From assembly GCA_905182985.1 (NCBI GenBank), contig CAJJDN010000049.1, positions 62,001 through 126,000 of the forward strand: DNA of 64,000 nt. The letters are read 5' to 3'. This DNA is from Paramecium sonneborni (Eukaryota; Ciliophora; Oligohymenophorea; Peniculida; Parameciidae). Shown in pieces: positions 1-12,264 of the stretch. Position 1 is the stretch's first letter, and each line of letters opens with the position of its first letter. The notes beneath the pieces were generated by a model. That model ran no database searches. It was given only the letters and a program-made list of their open reading frames with translations, and was not told the origin of the DNA. Made by a program: the position numbers and the translations under genes.

Positions 1-2525
1 ACTTTAAGAATAATTTATTCAGTTTTAACTTAATTATATAATATTTAAGTGATTTAACAACTTGTATCTGCAATATTTATAGCTAATATTTGATGTGAAA
101 CTGGATTAGGAGTAAATCTTAAGTAAAAACTGATTTAATTAACCTAAGAAATGCAATAACGTGGTAAATTATATTACTTTTAAGAAGTTGGGCAATCATT
201 GCATTTATTAAATTAACCCACTACTTTTTTTGCATTTATACATTTCATTTAAACAACAATTAAAACAGGTGAGATTGTTTTATCAATAATTAGCTAGAAA
301 TCTCCATGTGTGGAATAAACCATATTAACAGATGGTATTTCCATATATACTGAGGGTATATTTGGTTAATTTAAATCAAACTTCTAGCTAATTCTTACAA
401 AAGAGCATTATAATGCTTTGTACTGGGTTGTAAATATATATGATAACCAAACTTCTTTATATTTTACACCAACAAATTATGCAGGATTAGCAGACCCTAA
501 GTTAAAGTATTTGATTACAAGTTGAAAAAGAGTAAGTTAATGTAGTTAAAGGTGCTGTATTATAAGTTTTCTTTTAAACAATCATCATTGTATTAAGATA
601 ATTAAATCCAATCATTGGAAGCATAAACCATTTGTTTGTAACTTTATTAATGTCTGGACTTGTGTAGGCTAGGGTTATAGTACGTAAACCTAAATCAATT
701 ATTGCATCATTTGGAGCTAAGATTAATTGATATCCTATTTATTTTAAATTAGCTGCTTTTGAAGCATCTTATGTGATGCTAACTGTAATAGCTGTTGTTG
801 TAAATTCTGAAACCTATTCTTAAAGAGCAAAATCTTACATATAATGAAAAATCTATTGCTCCTGCTCCATAATAGAGACTTGTCAGACTTATGATAGCAA
901 ATTCTGTATTTGGGTTTTAATGATTAAATTATTTGCTTACTATTGTATTCATATTAAATGAATTAAACACTTAAACACGCTAATCATTTAAAGCGTACCA
1001 ATTGAATTCTACGTGATAAGCTTATCGACTCCCTCTACATGTCACAATTATATTAAAATCTTTGAAATTTTTAAAATTTTTATTACTTGTTGTTGTAATT
1101 GTACTAATTTCAAAACCAAATTCTACATCATTATTAAGTTAATCAAAATATTCTAAAATAACAAAAACTTAAGGTGCTTTTTCAAATGTTCCAGAAAATG
1201 AAATTGTTTTCGTTGTTGTATATNTATTTAAGTGATTTAACAACTTGTATCTGCAATATTTATAGCTAATATTTGATGTGAAACTGGATTAGGAGTAAAT
1301 CTTAAGTAAAAACTGATTTAATTAACCTAAGAAATGCAATAACGTGGTAAATTATATTACTTTTAAGAAGTTGGGCAATCATTGCATTTATTAAATTAAC
1401 CCACTACTTTTTTTGCATTTATACATTTCATTTAAACAACAATTAAAACAGGTGAGATTGTTTTATCAATAATTAGCTAGAAATCTCCATGTGTGGAATA
1501 AACCATATTAACAGATGGTATTTCCATATATACTGAGGGTATATTTGGTTAATTTAAATCAAACTTCTAGCTAATTCTTACAAAAGAGCATTATAATGCT
1601 TTGTACTGGGTTGTAAATATATATGATAACCAAACTTCTTTATATTTTACACCAACAAATTATGCAGGATTAGCAGACCCTAAGTTAAAGTATTTGATTA
1701 CAAGTTGAAAAAGAGTAAGTTAATGTAGTTAAAGGTGCTGTATTATAAGTTTTCTTTTAAACAATCATCATTGTATTAAGATAATTAAATCCAATCATTG
1801 GAAGCATAAACCATTTGTTTGTAACTTTATTAATGTCTGGACTTGTGTAGGCTAGGGTTATAGTACGTAAACCTAAATCAATTATTGCATCATTTGGAGC
1901 TAAGATTAATTGATATCCTATTTATTTTAAATTAGCTGCTTTTGAAGCATCTTATGTGATGCTAACTGTAATAGCTGTTGTTGTAAATTCTGAAACCTAT
2001 TCTTAAAGAGCAAAATCTTACATATAATGAAAAATCTATTGCTCCTGCTCCATAATAGAGACTTGTCAGACTTATGATAGCAAATTCTGTATTTGGGTTT
2101 TAATGATTAAATTATTTGCTTACTATTGTATTCATATTAAATGAATTAAACACTTAAACACGCTAATCATTTAAAGCGTACCAATTGAATTCTACGTGAT
2201 AAGCTTATCGACTCCCTCTACATGTCACAATTATATTAAAATCTTTGAAATTTTTAAAATTTTTATTACTTGTTGTTGTAATTGTACTAATTTCAAAACC
2301 AAATTCTACATCATTATTAAGTTAATCAAAATATTCTAAAATAACAAAAACTTAAGGTGCTTTTTCAAATGTTCCAGAAAATGAAATTGTTTTCGTTGTT
2401 GTATATCCATTCTTGCAAACAAAGCTTGACCATGTGTAGTAATTAAGAGTTGTATATGTTCCAGAATCATAAGTAATGTAAGAATACACATATACAAATG
2501 ATAAATTTAGGATCAAAAAAATCAT
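1..2525 (-). CDS. Secreted protein with H-type lectin domain (3' end outside window; interrupted by an assembly join)
   Basis: Reads from ATG at 2525 with TAA/TAG as Gln. The start MIFLILNLSFVYVYS looks like a signal peptide. Residues about 45-115 fit the H-type lectin fold: an F-x-K-A-P-Q-V-F-V strand, then alternating strands and a closing W-Y-A-L. Two short introns restore the frame, at 1997-2021 (25 nt) and 1680-1701 (22 nt). Further on the protein is Cys-containing and beta-rich. At 1224 a single N joins two overlapping contig ends, so the stretch 1225-2406 is repeated at 42-1223. The true gene is one copy, about 1.18 kb shorter, and runs off the left edge without a stop. H-type lectin domains bind sugars in secreted or surface proteins; the ligand cannot be told here. 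The domain call rests on motif reading only. Confidence 0.7.
42..2406. repeat. Perfect direct repeat around a single N: assembly overlap, not a gene duplication
   Basis: Positions 42-1223 and 1225-2406 are the same sequence at an offset of 1183, separated by one N at 1224. Introns and codons of the lectin gene match exactly in both copies. Identity over 1182 bp that ends exactly at an N is what two unmerged overlapping contig ends look like. Confidence 0.9.
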
Positions 2526-2704
2526 TAAATGGAAAAAATTATAATTAAAAATATAAATACAACTTTATATTTTAAAAACGAGATCAAAATCAAAAAAAAT
2601 AGAAAAATTTTCAACTAAAGCACTATTAAATCAATAATTAAAGGAAAGTAAAATTTTAAATCATAAAAGACTACAATTATTTTTCAAATTTTTTGGATTA
2701 GGCT

Positions 2705-2842
2705 ATGACGATTAGATTTTGGAAATTAGGTATTATTGCAAGTGTGGGGCTGCTTACATATTTTATAATTGAATTTTTAGGAAATAATAAAAAAAAAGAA
2801 ATATAATTATTTTTCATAGATTATACAATTGGATATTAATGA
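2705..2842 (+). CDS. Possible 45-aa single-span membrane protein
   Basis: This is a small ORF in the 461-bp gap between two minus-strand genes. It starts MTIRFWKLGIIASVGLLTYF, which gives one hydrophobic span, followed by a basic N-N-K-K-K tail, and stops at TGA 2840-2842. The frame stays open for about 57 more codons after that TGA, so the gene could be longer if a short intron or error hides the stop. I do not recognise a family. With only one stop codon and AT-rich DNA, ORFs this short arise easily by chance, so this is tentative. Confidence 0.3.
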
Positions 2843-2986
2843 AGAGAGGAATTAATTATGCATCGACCTACAAAATAGAAAATAATTACTAAACTAAATT
2901 TTTAGAAAAACAAAGTTTATTTGATTAAATTTATAAAATAATGCTATTTTTTTTTAACAATGTATAAATAAAATTAGTTTTATTTT

Positions 2987-5900
2987 TCAAGTATCCATCA
3001 ATTCAAAACTATTTGATTTGAAATTTTATCCTTTTCTTGTTTTGAAACAATACCATATTACCAATAATATTATAAATACTAATATAGATAATATTACAAT
3101 AAGCAAAGTGAACTTACCTTAATTTTAATATTTGTCAGTCTAATACTTTTCGTTGATAATAAATAGTTTTTGCATAGATTAACTTTATGGATTGTTAATT
3201 TAAATTTCAATAGTTGATTGTTAAATTCCAGTTAAATCAATGTTGAGTGTCAGATAATTCTAAACATAGAAAATTTAAGAAAGTGTGGAATTAACTAGAA
3301 CATAATAGTTACCATTTAAAAGAGAAAAATAAGCACCTTTAGGATTAATTTAAATCATCTCAAACCCTGCGATTCCAATAACATTTTTTTTTAAAGTGTT
3401 ATTCAATTAAAATTGTAAATTTTCATATGAATAAATTTAGGGACTATAGTATCCATCTATTTAGAAATTTGTTATCATAAACATTCCAGGCGTTCCAATT
3501 AAAACAGCATATGAAGATAAGCTATAATTACAAGCTAAGTAGAAAATTTGTGTTTCTAAAAATGCAATGAGTTCTCCATTGGTTAAATTAAATAATACTG
3601 GATATAAATTCACATTATCAGGATAAGGAACAATTAATTTGATTTCAATAAGATCTTCAGACAGTTATTTTGGAGAACCTAACTGCATGGTACCAGTTCC
3701 TTGAAATTGCCAAGTAATTGGTTATGTTTGTTTTAAATTCCATGATGAAACTTAAAAATAAATATTTCCAGATACAGTAGTTTAATTAGGTTAGAAACCG
3801 AAATTTATGCTTATATTTTAAGGTATACAGGTCTATAATAGAAACATTTAATTATTTTTAGCGCCTGATATATATGTTGCTATAAATCCAAATGTTTAAC
3901 ATGGTTAGGCAGTAAAATTTAGTGACATGCTTAAATAGACATAATTAATGAAAGAATATTGGCAAACCCCATTAGAGTTAAATATTTATTAAACGTTTAT
4001 TGTATTATTTTGTATCCAAAAATAAAATACAAAATAATTTAATGTAAAGGTAAGCTTGTAAGAGATTTTTGTAAAAACTTGAAGAATACCATTATTGTAT
4101 TGTGAAGTGAAATACTGACTAACTTCTGAAAAATTATGCATAATAACCTGCTGAGAAGTGATATTATATGCATAAATTGTTGTTTAGGAAGGTGAACATA
4201 TAGAAACAGGAAATTAGGATACCATATCAATAAAAAGTACTTCACAATATGTGTTGTTTTATACTGAAAAATCATATAGTTTTATGTATTGATTTAATTT
4301 TGCTTTAGGTTGTAATTAATATAAACTAATATTATCTTAAAGATATACTAAACCTTAATAATCTAAAACAGCTTAAAAGGAGGCATTTATCGTAGAAGTA
4401 TTTTCCATGGATATAGGTTAAATATATTCAAATTAATTGCATGTATCACAACTTACTGTGTAATTTTATATATTTCCAATAAACAATTCTTTTGGATCAA
4501 TTATAATTTAAGACTTATCTTAAATTTTATATACTTAAGCTTCATTAAAGTCTTTTGCTAATAAAATATTCATATCATATTCAATAATTGCATCTTAGTT
4601 TTGAAAATAAGTACAATTTTAATTGGATGCTGAATAATTTAGATCGACTGAAACCATTAATTGATTGTAGGTATAATGTGTAGTGAATTCAAAGTCAAAA
4701 TTAAGAAAAGTATGATTTATAGATACTTAGGAGCTTGTAAAAAATTATACAATATTTATCTCTTATTGAAGTTAATACCAAGAAATAGAACTCATCTGTA
4801 AAAACTAAATAGAATTAGTCAAATGAAAGAAAAATTAAAAATAGGATAATGTTGTAAATTAGGAACCACTTGCTTAATATCTAGCTAAATAAGCATTCTG
4901 TTAAAGCTAAAATAAAAGATAGAAATTATTTGAAGTAAAAGTACTTAAAATTTTTGGATTTTTATAGAATTAAAATCCTTAGAGGCTAATCTAATAATAG
5001 TTTTATATTGTATTCTGTATAAAGATATTTAGACTAGGATAAAAATATAGAAAACTATTAGACTAATTGCTAAAAGCCATAAATATTCCATCACGTAATA
5101 TGCCAAAAGAAATATTTTAATAAGAAAAGAGAGGATATTCAATTGAATTCACAAGTTCATATGATTTCTATCCATTATAGGATAGAATTATTAACTCATA
5201 AACATTATCTATAAATAAGAAATTTGGATAGTCAATTTAATTTATGTAAATGCAATTAAATTAATAGCTGGATATTGTAAATACAGGTTGTTAATTATTT
5301 AAAGAATTAGCAATTAAATTACCGTCATTTGTTATAACAAACAATGTTTTCTATAAGATTACAGAGCTTAATATTGGAACTGTGTAATTAAATTAAATCA
5401 TATCTCCATCAGGATTTAATTAATGGTTGAATTTTTAAATAGAAATAGTTTAATTAAATTAAAGTAACACTTGAATTTCTGAAATAGATTAAAAACATTA
5501 GCAATGAGTTATATTTTAAGTAGAATTAACGAAAAAGGATTATCCATTAAAATAGGGATTCCAAAGTGAAATTTGAATTGTCTAATTTTAATATTAAGTA
5601 CAATAAATTTCAATAGATTGAATCCAAGCACAAATGACTAAATAAATGGCTTTTTGGATCGTCCACAATCCATAAGATATTACAGGTACTCCAACGTATA
5701 GATATTAACTATTGTTTGAAGTCATTGAAACTGTCAAATTAGGTCCTAAGAATATTTTATTTTTAGGTATTATTAATTATTCAGGATATTTTAGAAATAG
5801 GTTATCCATTTGTTATTCATATAAGAGAGGACATTAGTGCAATGTTATATTTACTTGATAGATTTACAATTTAAAAACATATTAAGCTGATTATGTAATC

Positions 5901-7218
5901 GATTAAGAATTAACTAAAATATCAAGTAATATTGGTTCATTATAATTTTATATCAATTAGGACTCATTTTCAGAAATTAATATTTAAGGTTGACTGAGCA
6001 AATAAGTTGATAAAATAGACTAACCCTTAACATATTCTTAAACAATAACAATCTCTCTTAATAATTAAATAAGTCCAAATGTCCCTTCTTTGAGTTAATA
6101 ATAATTTGTAGCCATAATTGAACTTTTACATTATAGTTTTAATATAAATTAATTAGTAATAATATAGATATTGGCTATTGTTACTTCAATTTTTTTTATT
6201 TGTTGATATTCATTTAAAATAAATGTACGCATATTGATAAACTATTATATAAAGTGTATTTCAAGTTAAAAAGATGTAAGCATTAAGTTTTGTAAGATTA
6301 CAATATGAAATGTATTGTTAGTAATTTGTAATATGGCCATTTATGTAAAAGGTTATTAATTTTATGAATTTAAACTACTATGATCAATTACTTTTTGAAT
6401 CACTTTCTCTGTAGTTTCTAAGTTAACTAAATATACAAATTAACTATTCATTAAAAAGAAGTAGTTGAAATTTTGTGATAAGATGGCCTAAGTATAATTA
6501 CCATTAAAAATAAGTTAGTTTTAAAAGTATATATTGTTATTATTATAAATAAAGAAGGCAATCACTGCATTTTATGTTGTAGTATAAACAACTTAGATTG
6601 TAAAACTTGAAGTATTTTAAATCCTAATATAACTACTTGGATTAGTATATAAATTTATAAAGGTATAATTTGTAAGGTAATTAGTATTTTCCTTGCTTGT
6701 CGAATTTATCAAATTAAATTATAAAACTCCATTATTAATGCAGCTCAGCATCCCAAAATTATTAGAAATTAAATTTAGGTAGAAGCAATCTAATTAATTA
6801 TATTTTATTACTTTTAAATTTCATATTTAATTAAGTTAATTAAAATTCTCCATTATTCTCGATTGTTCCCTACAGTAGAGTTTATTTTTAAGTATAAATC
6901 CAAAAATTATTTGAAAAGAGTTCTGATTAAATTATATAATTAGATCCCAATTATATTAATTCATCTATATTAGTAATTGAATATACTTGGAATTAGTGTT
7001 TAATAATAGATTTAGGATATTGATTGAAGGAGAGTTATATTCAATTCATTTTTTCTTATTTAATAAAATGGAGCCTAAAAGATTTCTGGCGTGTACTCTT
7101 ACAAATAAATAGTATTAGATTAGCCCACTTCCATAGGAAAATTATATATCTTTGTTTGCAGAGTTGATTCAATTGCTTAGCTTTTAAATAAGACATTCAA
7201 AAAAAACAAAATATTCAT
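2987..7218 (-). CDS. Large type I transmembrane surface protein, family not recognised
   Basis: The gene starts at ATG 7218 with a hydrophobic leader (MNILFFLNVLFKSQA) and ends at TGA 2987. The first exon runs to a 22-nt GTA...TAG intron, after which the frame continues. At least one further frame change near 6770 needs another small intron that I did not place exactly. Most of the product, roughly 1,350-1,400 residues, is rich in Asn, Ile, Tyr, Thr and Ser, with alternating strand-like segments and many N-x-S/T sites. It ends with a clear membrane span (FTLLIVILSILVFIILLVIW) and a short basic tail ending F-E-L-M-D-T. This architecture suggests a cell-surface protein with a large ectodomain. 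No named domain was recognised. It lies on the same strand as the lectin gene downstream. Confidence 0.6.
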
Positions 7219-7249
7219 TTTAATTAAATCTTTGATAAAAAAATTGTAA

Positions 7250-8000
7250 AGAATGTCATAAATAAATTTTTTTTAGCTAAAACCTGTTTTTAGCCAACCT
7301 CTAATCTTAATTCTATCATATGATAACTTACTTACTTGTTTTGAATTATAACCAATTTCTAAAGCACCTTTATTACAAATATAATATTATTATAATTAAC
7401 ACTCATAATAGTACTCTCTTACTTTATTCTTCAATTAAATCTTAGTTTGCTTTATAATTACTTTTAATTCCAAATGAAACCTGAATAGAACATTTTTCAT
7501 TCACTCAAAATTCATCATTATTTGCACCAAAATAACCTTGAATATCAAGTATTCAAAATTTAACATTAGCGGATATAATAAATATTGAATTAAATGATTA
7601 TTTTAATTCTTCATACTATATATATTATTTACCTCCAAATGACATATGAAGAAAAGAGCCTGTTTTTTTATAAAAAAATAATGCATAACTCAATGGAAGA
7701 CAATTATTATTTTAGATTGTCTCTAGCTTATGCAGATCAACAATATTCGACAGACCTTAGTTAGTAATTCTCAATTCATTCAAAGATAGTATCCTCACAT
7801 CATACAAATAGATTACTAAGAAGGTTTGTTTGTAAAAAAGATAGAATTTCTATTTTGTCTAATTATCTTATAAACTTGAACAGAATTTTGATATTCTTAA
7901 GAGAATGAATTTTACTACTTGAATTTCTCTAATCTTCAATCTATAGTGCTCATTTTAACAACAATTCAATTCTTTCTCACTAATCATTTATTTAAATTTA
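7250..8000 (-). pseudogene. Decayed coding remnants, possibly of an extracellular protein
   Basis: Reading the minus strand gives several protein-like blocks in shifting frames. One is L-H-M-S-F-G-G-K near 7640 and another contains Q-G-Y-F-G-A-N-N-D-E-F near 7530. They are broken by TGA codons and frame changes that no 20-30-nt GT...AG intron explains. The style, with strand-like segments and a Cys-containing stretch, resembles ciliate extracellular proteins such as its neighbour at 2987-7218, but no family was recognised. The region just above (8000-8800) shows nothing I can support. Confidence 0.3.
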
Positions 8001-8827
8001 TTAATCTATATATTTTAAGCGTTGGAGAGTAATATTTGACTTAAAAATTTGTAATCATTAATGAAAAGTTAATAATCAAATTATAATAATTTTCAAAAAT
8101 AATTATATTTTTCAACTTCTTTAAAATTTCAAATTGAAATTTATAATCTTAGAATTATTATTTTCACAGCCTTGACTAATAATCATAAATAAAACATATC
8201 TATTTTTTACATAGATTTAAAAAAGGATTAACTAATTTATAAATAAAATGAAGCTTATTTATGAAAATAGCAAATAAATATATAATTTTAGAAAACATTT
8301 TGTAATATCCATTTTATTAATGATTGAATTTTCTTGATTATTTAATTTGAATTTAGATTTTCTTTTTAATCTTAAAATTCAGATGAAATTATTTTAATTT
8401 AGAATAAAAGGGATTTTCAACAGAGATCATTTGATATTTCTAAAACCACTTCTTATTCATATAGTTTGCAATTTATATTGTCAACTTACATAATATATTG
8501 AAGTCAACTTGATAATAGTTTAATATAAACTATTTTCTATATTATTTTAAGTTAAACCAATAAGAAATACCTAAAATAGTAACATTAAACTCAAAAAATA
8601 ACTATATGGATTAGCAGTTTATAATAACATTACCAATATTATAATAACGATCAATTAATAAGCAAGGTAATATTTAGGCATCTAAATATTTACTTTAAAC
8701 AAAGTTATATATAAATGAAATAAGAGTAATTTATTATGTATTTTGAATCACTTAAACTAATAATTTAATGATTAAGATGAAATAATAAATCAATAGTAGC
8801 CGTTAATTGATTAGATTGGATTTTATA

Positions 8828-9450
8828 TCATCTAAAAATATTAGATCTTTAGCTCTCAACAAAAGAATAAACATGCTCACAGAGTCCTTTTATTTGTACT
8901 TTATCAATTGAGCTTAAGACCCTATGTAAATTTTTATATATATTATTTATATTTAAGTTACCTATTTTAGATAACTTTTTTTTGACTATATTCCAGTATA
9001 GCTCAATAGGATTAAGTTCAGGAGCATATGAAAGTAATAATAAGTTTAAGCTGTTCTTTTAATACTCTCTTTAAAAATGTTCCTTATTTAAATCAGTCTT
9101 TTGATCCTAAATATGATTGCATCAAAATAAAACACTTCAACAATAAATACACCAAGATTTAAGTTTTGCAAGTGATCCACCATGTATATCTAGTACATGT
9201 AATGTTAGTTAGAATTCTACTAGTAGCTGATAGGATTAAGCATAGGTTACTGTTGCTGGCTGAATCGATAAAAATAGGTAAGTAGGAAATAGATAATAGG
9301 TAAGTAAAGGAGCAATAAACCTACCAGTTTCAAATTGAAAGTGTTTATACCTAATTTCATGTTGAGATTACCTTTCCAGTATTTAGCATAAATTATAGAT
9401 TTTGAATTTCAAAAAAAATGTTTTATAGAAGAGTTCGGCTGATGCTTACA
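8828..9450 (-). mobile_element. Relic of a Tc1/mariner (IS630)-type DDE transposase
   Basis: The best-preserved piece, about 8828-9040 read on minus, encodes L-S-Y-A-P-E-L-N-P-I-E-L-Y-W-N-I-V-K-K-K. This is the signature of the last catalytic block of Tc1/mariner/IS630 transposases (PPYSPDLNPIE-like, with the final E). After it comes a normal-looking C-terminus ending at TGA 8828-8830. Upstream the homology is broken by frameshifts and in-frame TGAs. The block expected to carry the second Asp (the ILDNA-like strand) reads as V-F-I-V-E-V-F-Y-F-D only in another frame. No terminal inverted repeats were found. The element is clearly dead. In Paramecium such transposons are usually restricted to the germline, so its presence bears on whether this is macronuclear or micronuclear DNA. 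Confidence 0.7.
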
Positions 9451-9559
9451 AAACATATGGGTAGAATACATCAGATTATCTACATTTATTCACTATTGAA
9501 CAATTTAATCCGTATCATATTCAAGTAAAAACTTAACGAAAATATATTAGTATTTCTCA

Positions 9560-10330
9560 TTTAAATTTTTTAGTTTTTTTATTTAGATAACTTTAGTTAT
9601 AACTTATCCTTCTTGTTTTTTAATGATTTCTTTATTTTTCGACCGATATTTCATTATCTCTACTTGTATCATTTAATAAAGCATTTTCCTATTCTAGTTT
9701 TGCAACTATCTGTGTTTATTAATCAATATCTTATTATCTAAGATTAAAATAGAATTTCCATAATAAGTTGCTATATATTATCCTCTTCAAATTTTAATTA
9801 TTTGGATTGTTATTCCAATAAGTAATCTTAGTTTTTTAATTTTGCATCTTTTAATTTCTTTTGTTTGTTCATTAATAGATAAATTTTTTCTTATAGCTCT
9901 TTATCAAATTAAGCATATTGATTCTAAAGTTTAATTTTTTTTGTTTTTCCTTCTTTTAATTTGTAAAGAATAACTCTTTGAATATTTTGAGATAATCATT
10001 TATTTTTTCTGTATATTAAATTTTTATATGATTAAAAAAAATATTTCAAAAGTATGTCATGACTCATTAGCAGTAGGTTTTTCAGTAAAATCTTTAATCA
10101 ATTACTTAATATTGATTTATTTAAAAATTTTAAATAAAAATAAAAAGAATTTTTTTAAAGTTTATTTAGAAATCAATTTTCTTGAGTCGTTTAATTCTTA
10201 TTACTTTACTTTCAATTCATTTTAAACTTATCCTAATTGTATTTCAAATTAATTTATTTTATCAGAATAAACTTTGTACAACTTTCTTTAATTCTTGCAT
10301 TTTACAAATTTTGATCACTCTTATTATTAA
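9560..10330 (-). pseudogene. Degraded coiled-coil fragment related to the two alpha-kinase-like genes
   Basis: On the minus strand near 10200 the frame reads D-K-I-N-Q-F-E-I-Q-L-G-Q-V-Q-N. It is followed by a coiled coil and closely matches D-G-K-I-N-Q-L-E-I-Q-L-G-Q-C-Q-N in the intact gene at 12265-14866. Further down (9600-9960) come more heptad-like blocks (K-K-L-K-D-A-K-L-K-N-Q-D-Y and similar) broken by TGAs and frame changes. The alpha-kinase-like C-terminus of the intact copies was not found here. I read this as a third, older, truncated copy of the family. Part of it appears again at 11049-11370 because of the assembly overlap. Confidence 0.55.
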
Positions 10331-11930
10331 AATATTGAATTTTTGTATTTCTTGTTATCATCTTAAAAACCTTATTTATCTAAACTATATTTTTTTTCTA
10401 TGTTTTAATTTTTTATTTAAAATTACAACATTAACAAGGGAATAGTAAATATTGATGAACCCTCCTCAACTAGAATAAAGAAGCCACATTTAAAATGCTA
10501 GTTATTCCTTTTTTAGAATTAAGATTGAATTAAATATATATAAAGAAGGTAAATAGTATATTTTTATAAAAGGACTGCACTATTTCCCTTCATTAATTGA
10601 TTTATAGGTATTAAATCTCTAAATCATAAAATTACTTAATTTGATACTTTAATACCTAAATTAATATACTTGAAATTATTTTTAACCAAAAATATAACTG
10701 ATATTGTTCTTCACATGTTAAATTCAAAAACTTCTTAATCCTTAAGGTTTGTTTAAATTTTGAGATTGTAAGGCAATTTTTATTCCAAAAACAGCTTATC
10801 AATTACATTAAGGTCATCCTTTTAATTCGTAGAAATTAAATGCAATCCACTGCTTTTATCTCGAATATAAACAAAAATTGTAATAAAAATAAAANNNNNN
10901 NNNNNNNNNNNNNNNNNNNNNNNNNNNNNNNNNNNNNNNNNNNNNNNNNNNNNNNNNNNNNNNNNNNNNNNNNNNNNNNNNNNNNNNNNNNNNNNNNNNN
11001 NNNNNNNNNNNNNNNNNNNNNNNNNNNNNNNNNNNNNNNNNNNNNNNNATATTAAATTTTTATATGATTAAAAAAAATATTTCAAAAGTATGTCATGACT
11101 CATTAGCAGTAGGTTTTTCAGTAAAATCTTTAATCAATTACTTAATATTGATTTATTTAAAAATTTTAAATAAAAATAAAAAGAATTTTTTTAAAGTTTA
11201 TTTAGAAATCAATTTTCTTGAGTCGTTTAATTCTTATTACTTTACTTTCAATTCATTTTAAACTTATCCTAATTGTATTTCAAATTAATTTATTTTATCA
11301 GAATAAACTTTGTACAACTTTCTTTAATTCTTGCATTTTACAAATTTTGATCACTCTTATTATTAAAATATTGAATTTTTGTATTTCTTGTTATCATCTT
11401 AAAAACCTTATTTATCTAAACTATATTTTTTTTCTATGTTTTAATTTTTTATTTAAAATTACAACATTAACAAGGGAATAGTAAATATTGATGAACCCTC
11501 CTCAACTAGAATAAAGAAGCCACATTTAAAATGCTAGTTATTCCTTTTTTAGAATTAAGATTGAATTAAATATATATAAAGAAGGTAAATAGTATATTTT
11601 TATAAAAGGACTGCACTATTTCCCTTCATTAATTGATTTATAGGTATTAAATCTCTAAATCATAAAATTACTTAATTTGATACTTTAATACCTAAATTAA
11701 TATACTTGAAATTATTTTTAACCAAAAATATAACTGATATTGTTCTTCACATGTTAAATTCAAAAACTTCTTAATCCTTAAGGTTTGTTTAAATTTTGAG
11801 ATTGTAAGGCAATTTTTATTCCAAAAACAGCTTATCAATTACATTAAGGTCATCCTTTTAATTCGTAGAAATTAAATGCAATCCACTGCTTTTATCTCGA
11901 ATATAAACAAAAATTGTAATAAAAATAAAA
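10013..11930. repeat. Perfect direct repeat around a 154-N gap: assembly overlap
   Basis: Positions 10013-10894 and 11049-11930 are identical (882 bp, offset 1036) and flank the N run at 10895-11048. The gap size is probably a mis-estimate and the two ends overlap. The unique sequence inside, about 10440-10894, has no supportable gene. On minus there is a 40-50-codon open stretch (S-T-N-Q-K-D-D-L-N-V-I-D-K) that ends at TGA. Confidence 0.85.
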
Positions 11931-12264
11931 TCAACCAAAAAAAATTTTGCCCATAAACCTTTTTAGTTTTCCTTTGTATTATGAGTTCTTATTTTTTAAG
12001 GTTTTTAAAGAAAATATTCATGATGTATTTAAATAATTAAATATGTTTCATCTAAAATTTTGTATATAAATTGATAAATTATTTAATTTTGAAATGAAAA
12101 AAGTATAATTGCCTTTTTTAAAAAAAAATCAAAATTATATTCTATATTTTTTCTAAATGTTTTTAATTTCAACTTTTAAAATCTTGATTTACTGTTGAGC
12201 AAAATAAAAGATATTAAATTTATGATATTTATGATATTTATTTTCTAATGATATTTAATATTAT

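Noticed and set aside
1..2525. Tandem duplication of H-type lectin domains
   Set aside because: The second copy is identical to the base and ends at an N; artefact.
10028..11481. Small plus-strand ORFs of 65 and 87 codons present twice
   Set aside because: They are antisense to the degraded coiled-coil fragment, are hydrophobic junk typical of the complement of Lys/Asn codons, and occur twice only because of the assembly overlap.
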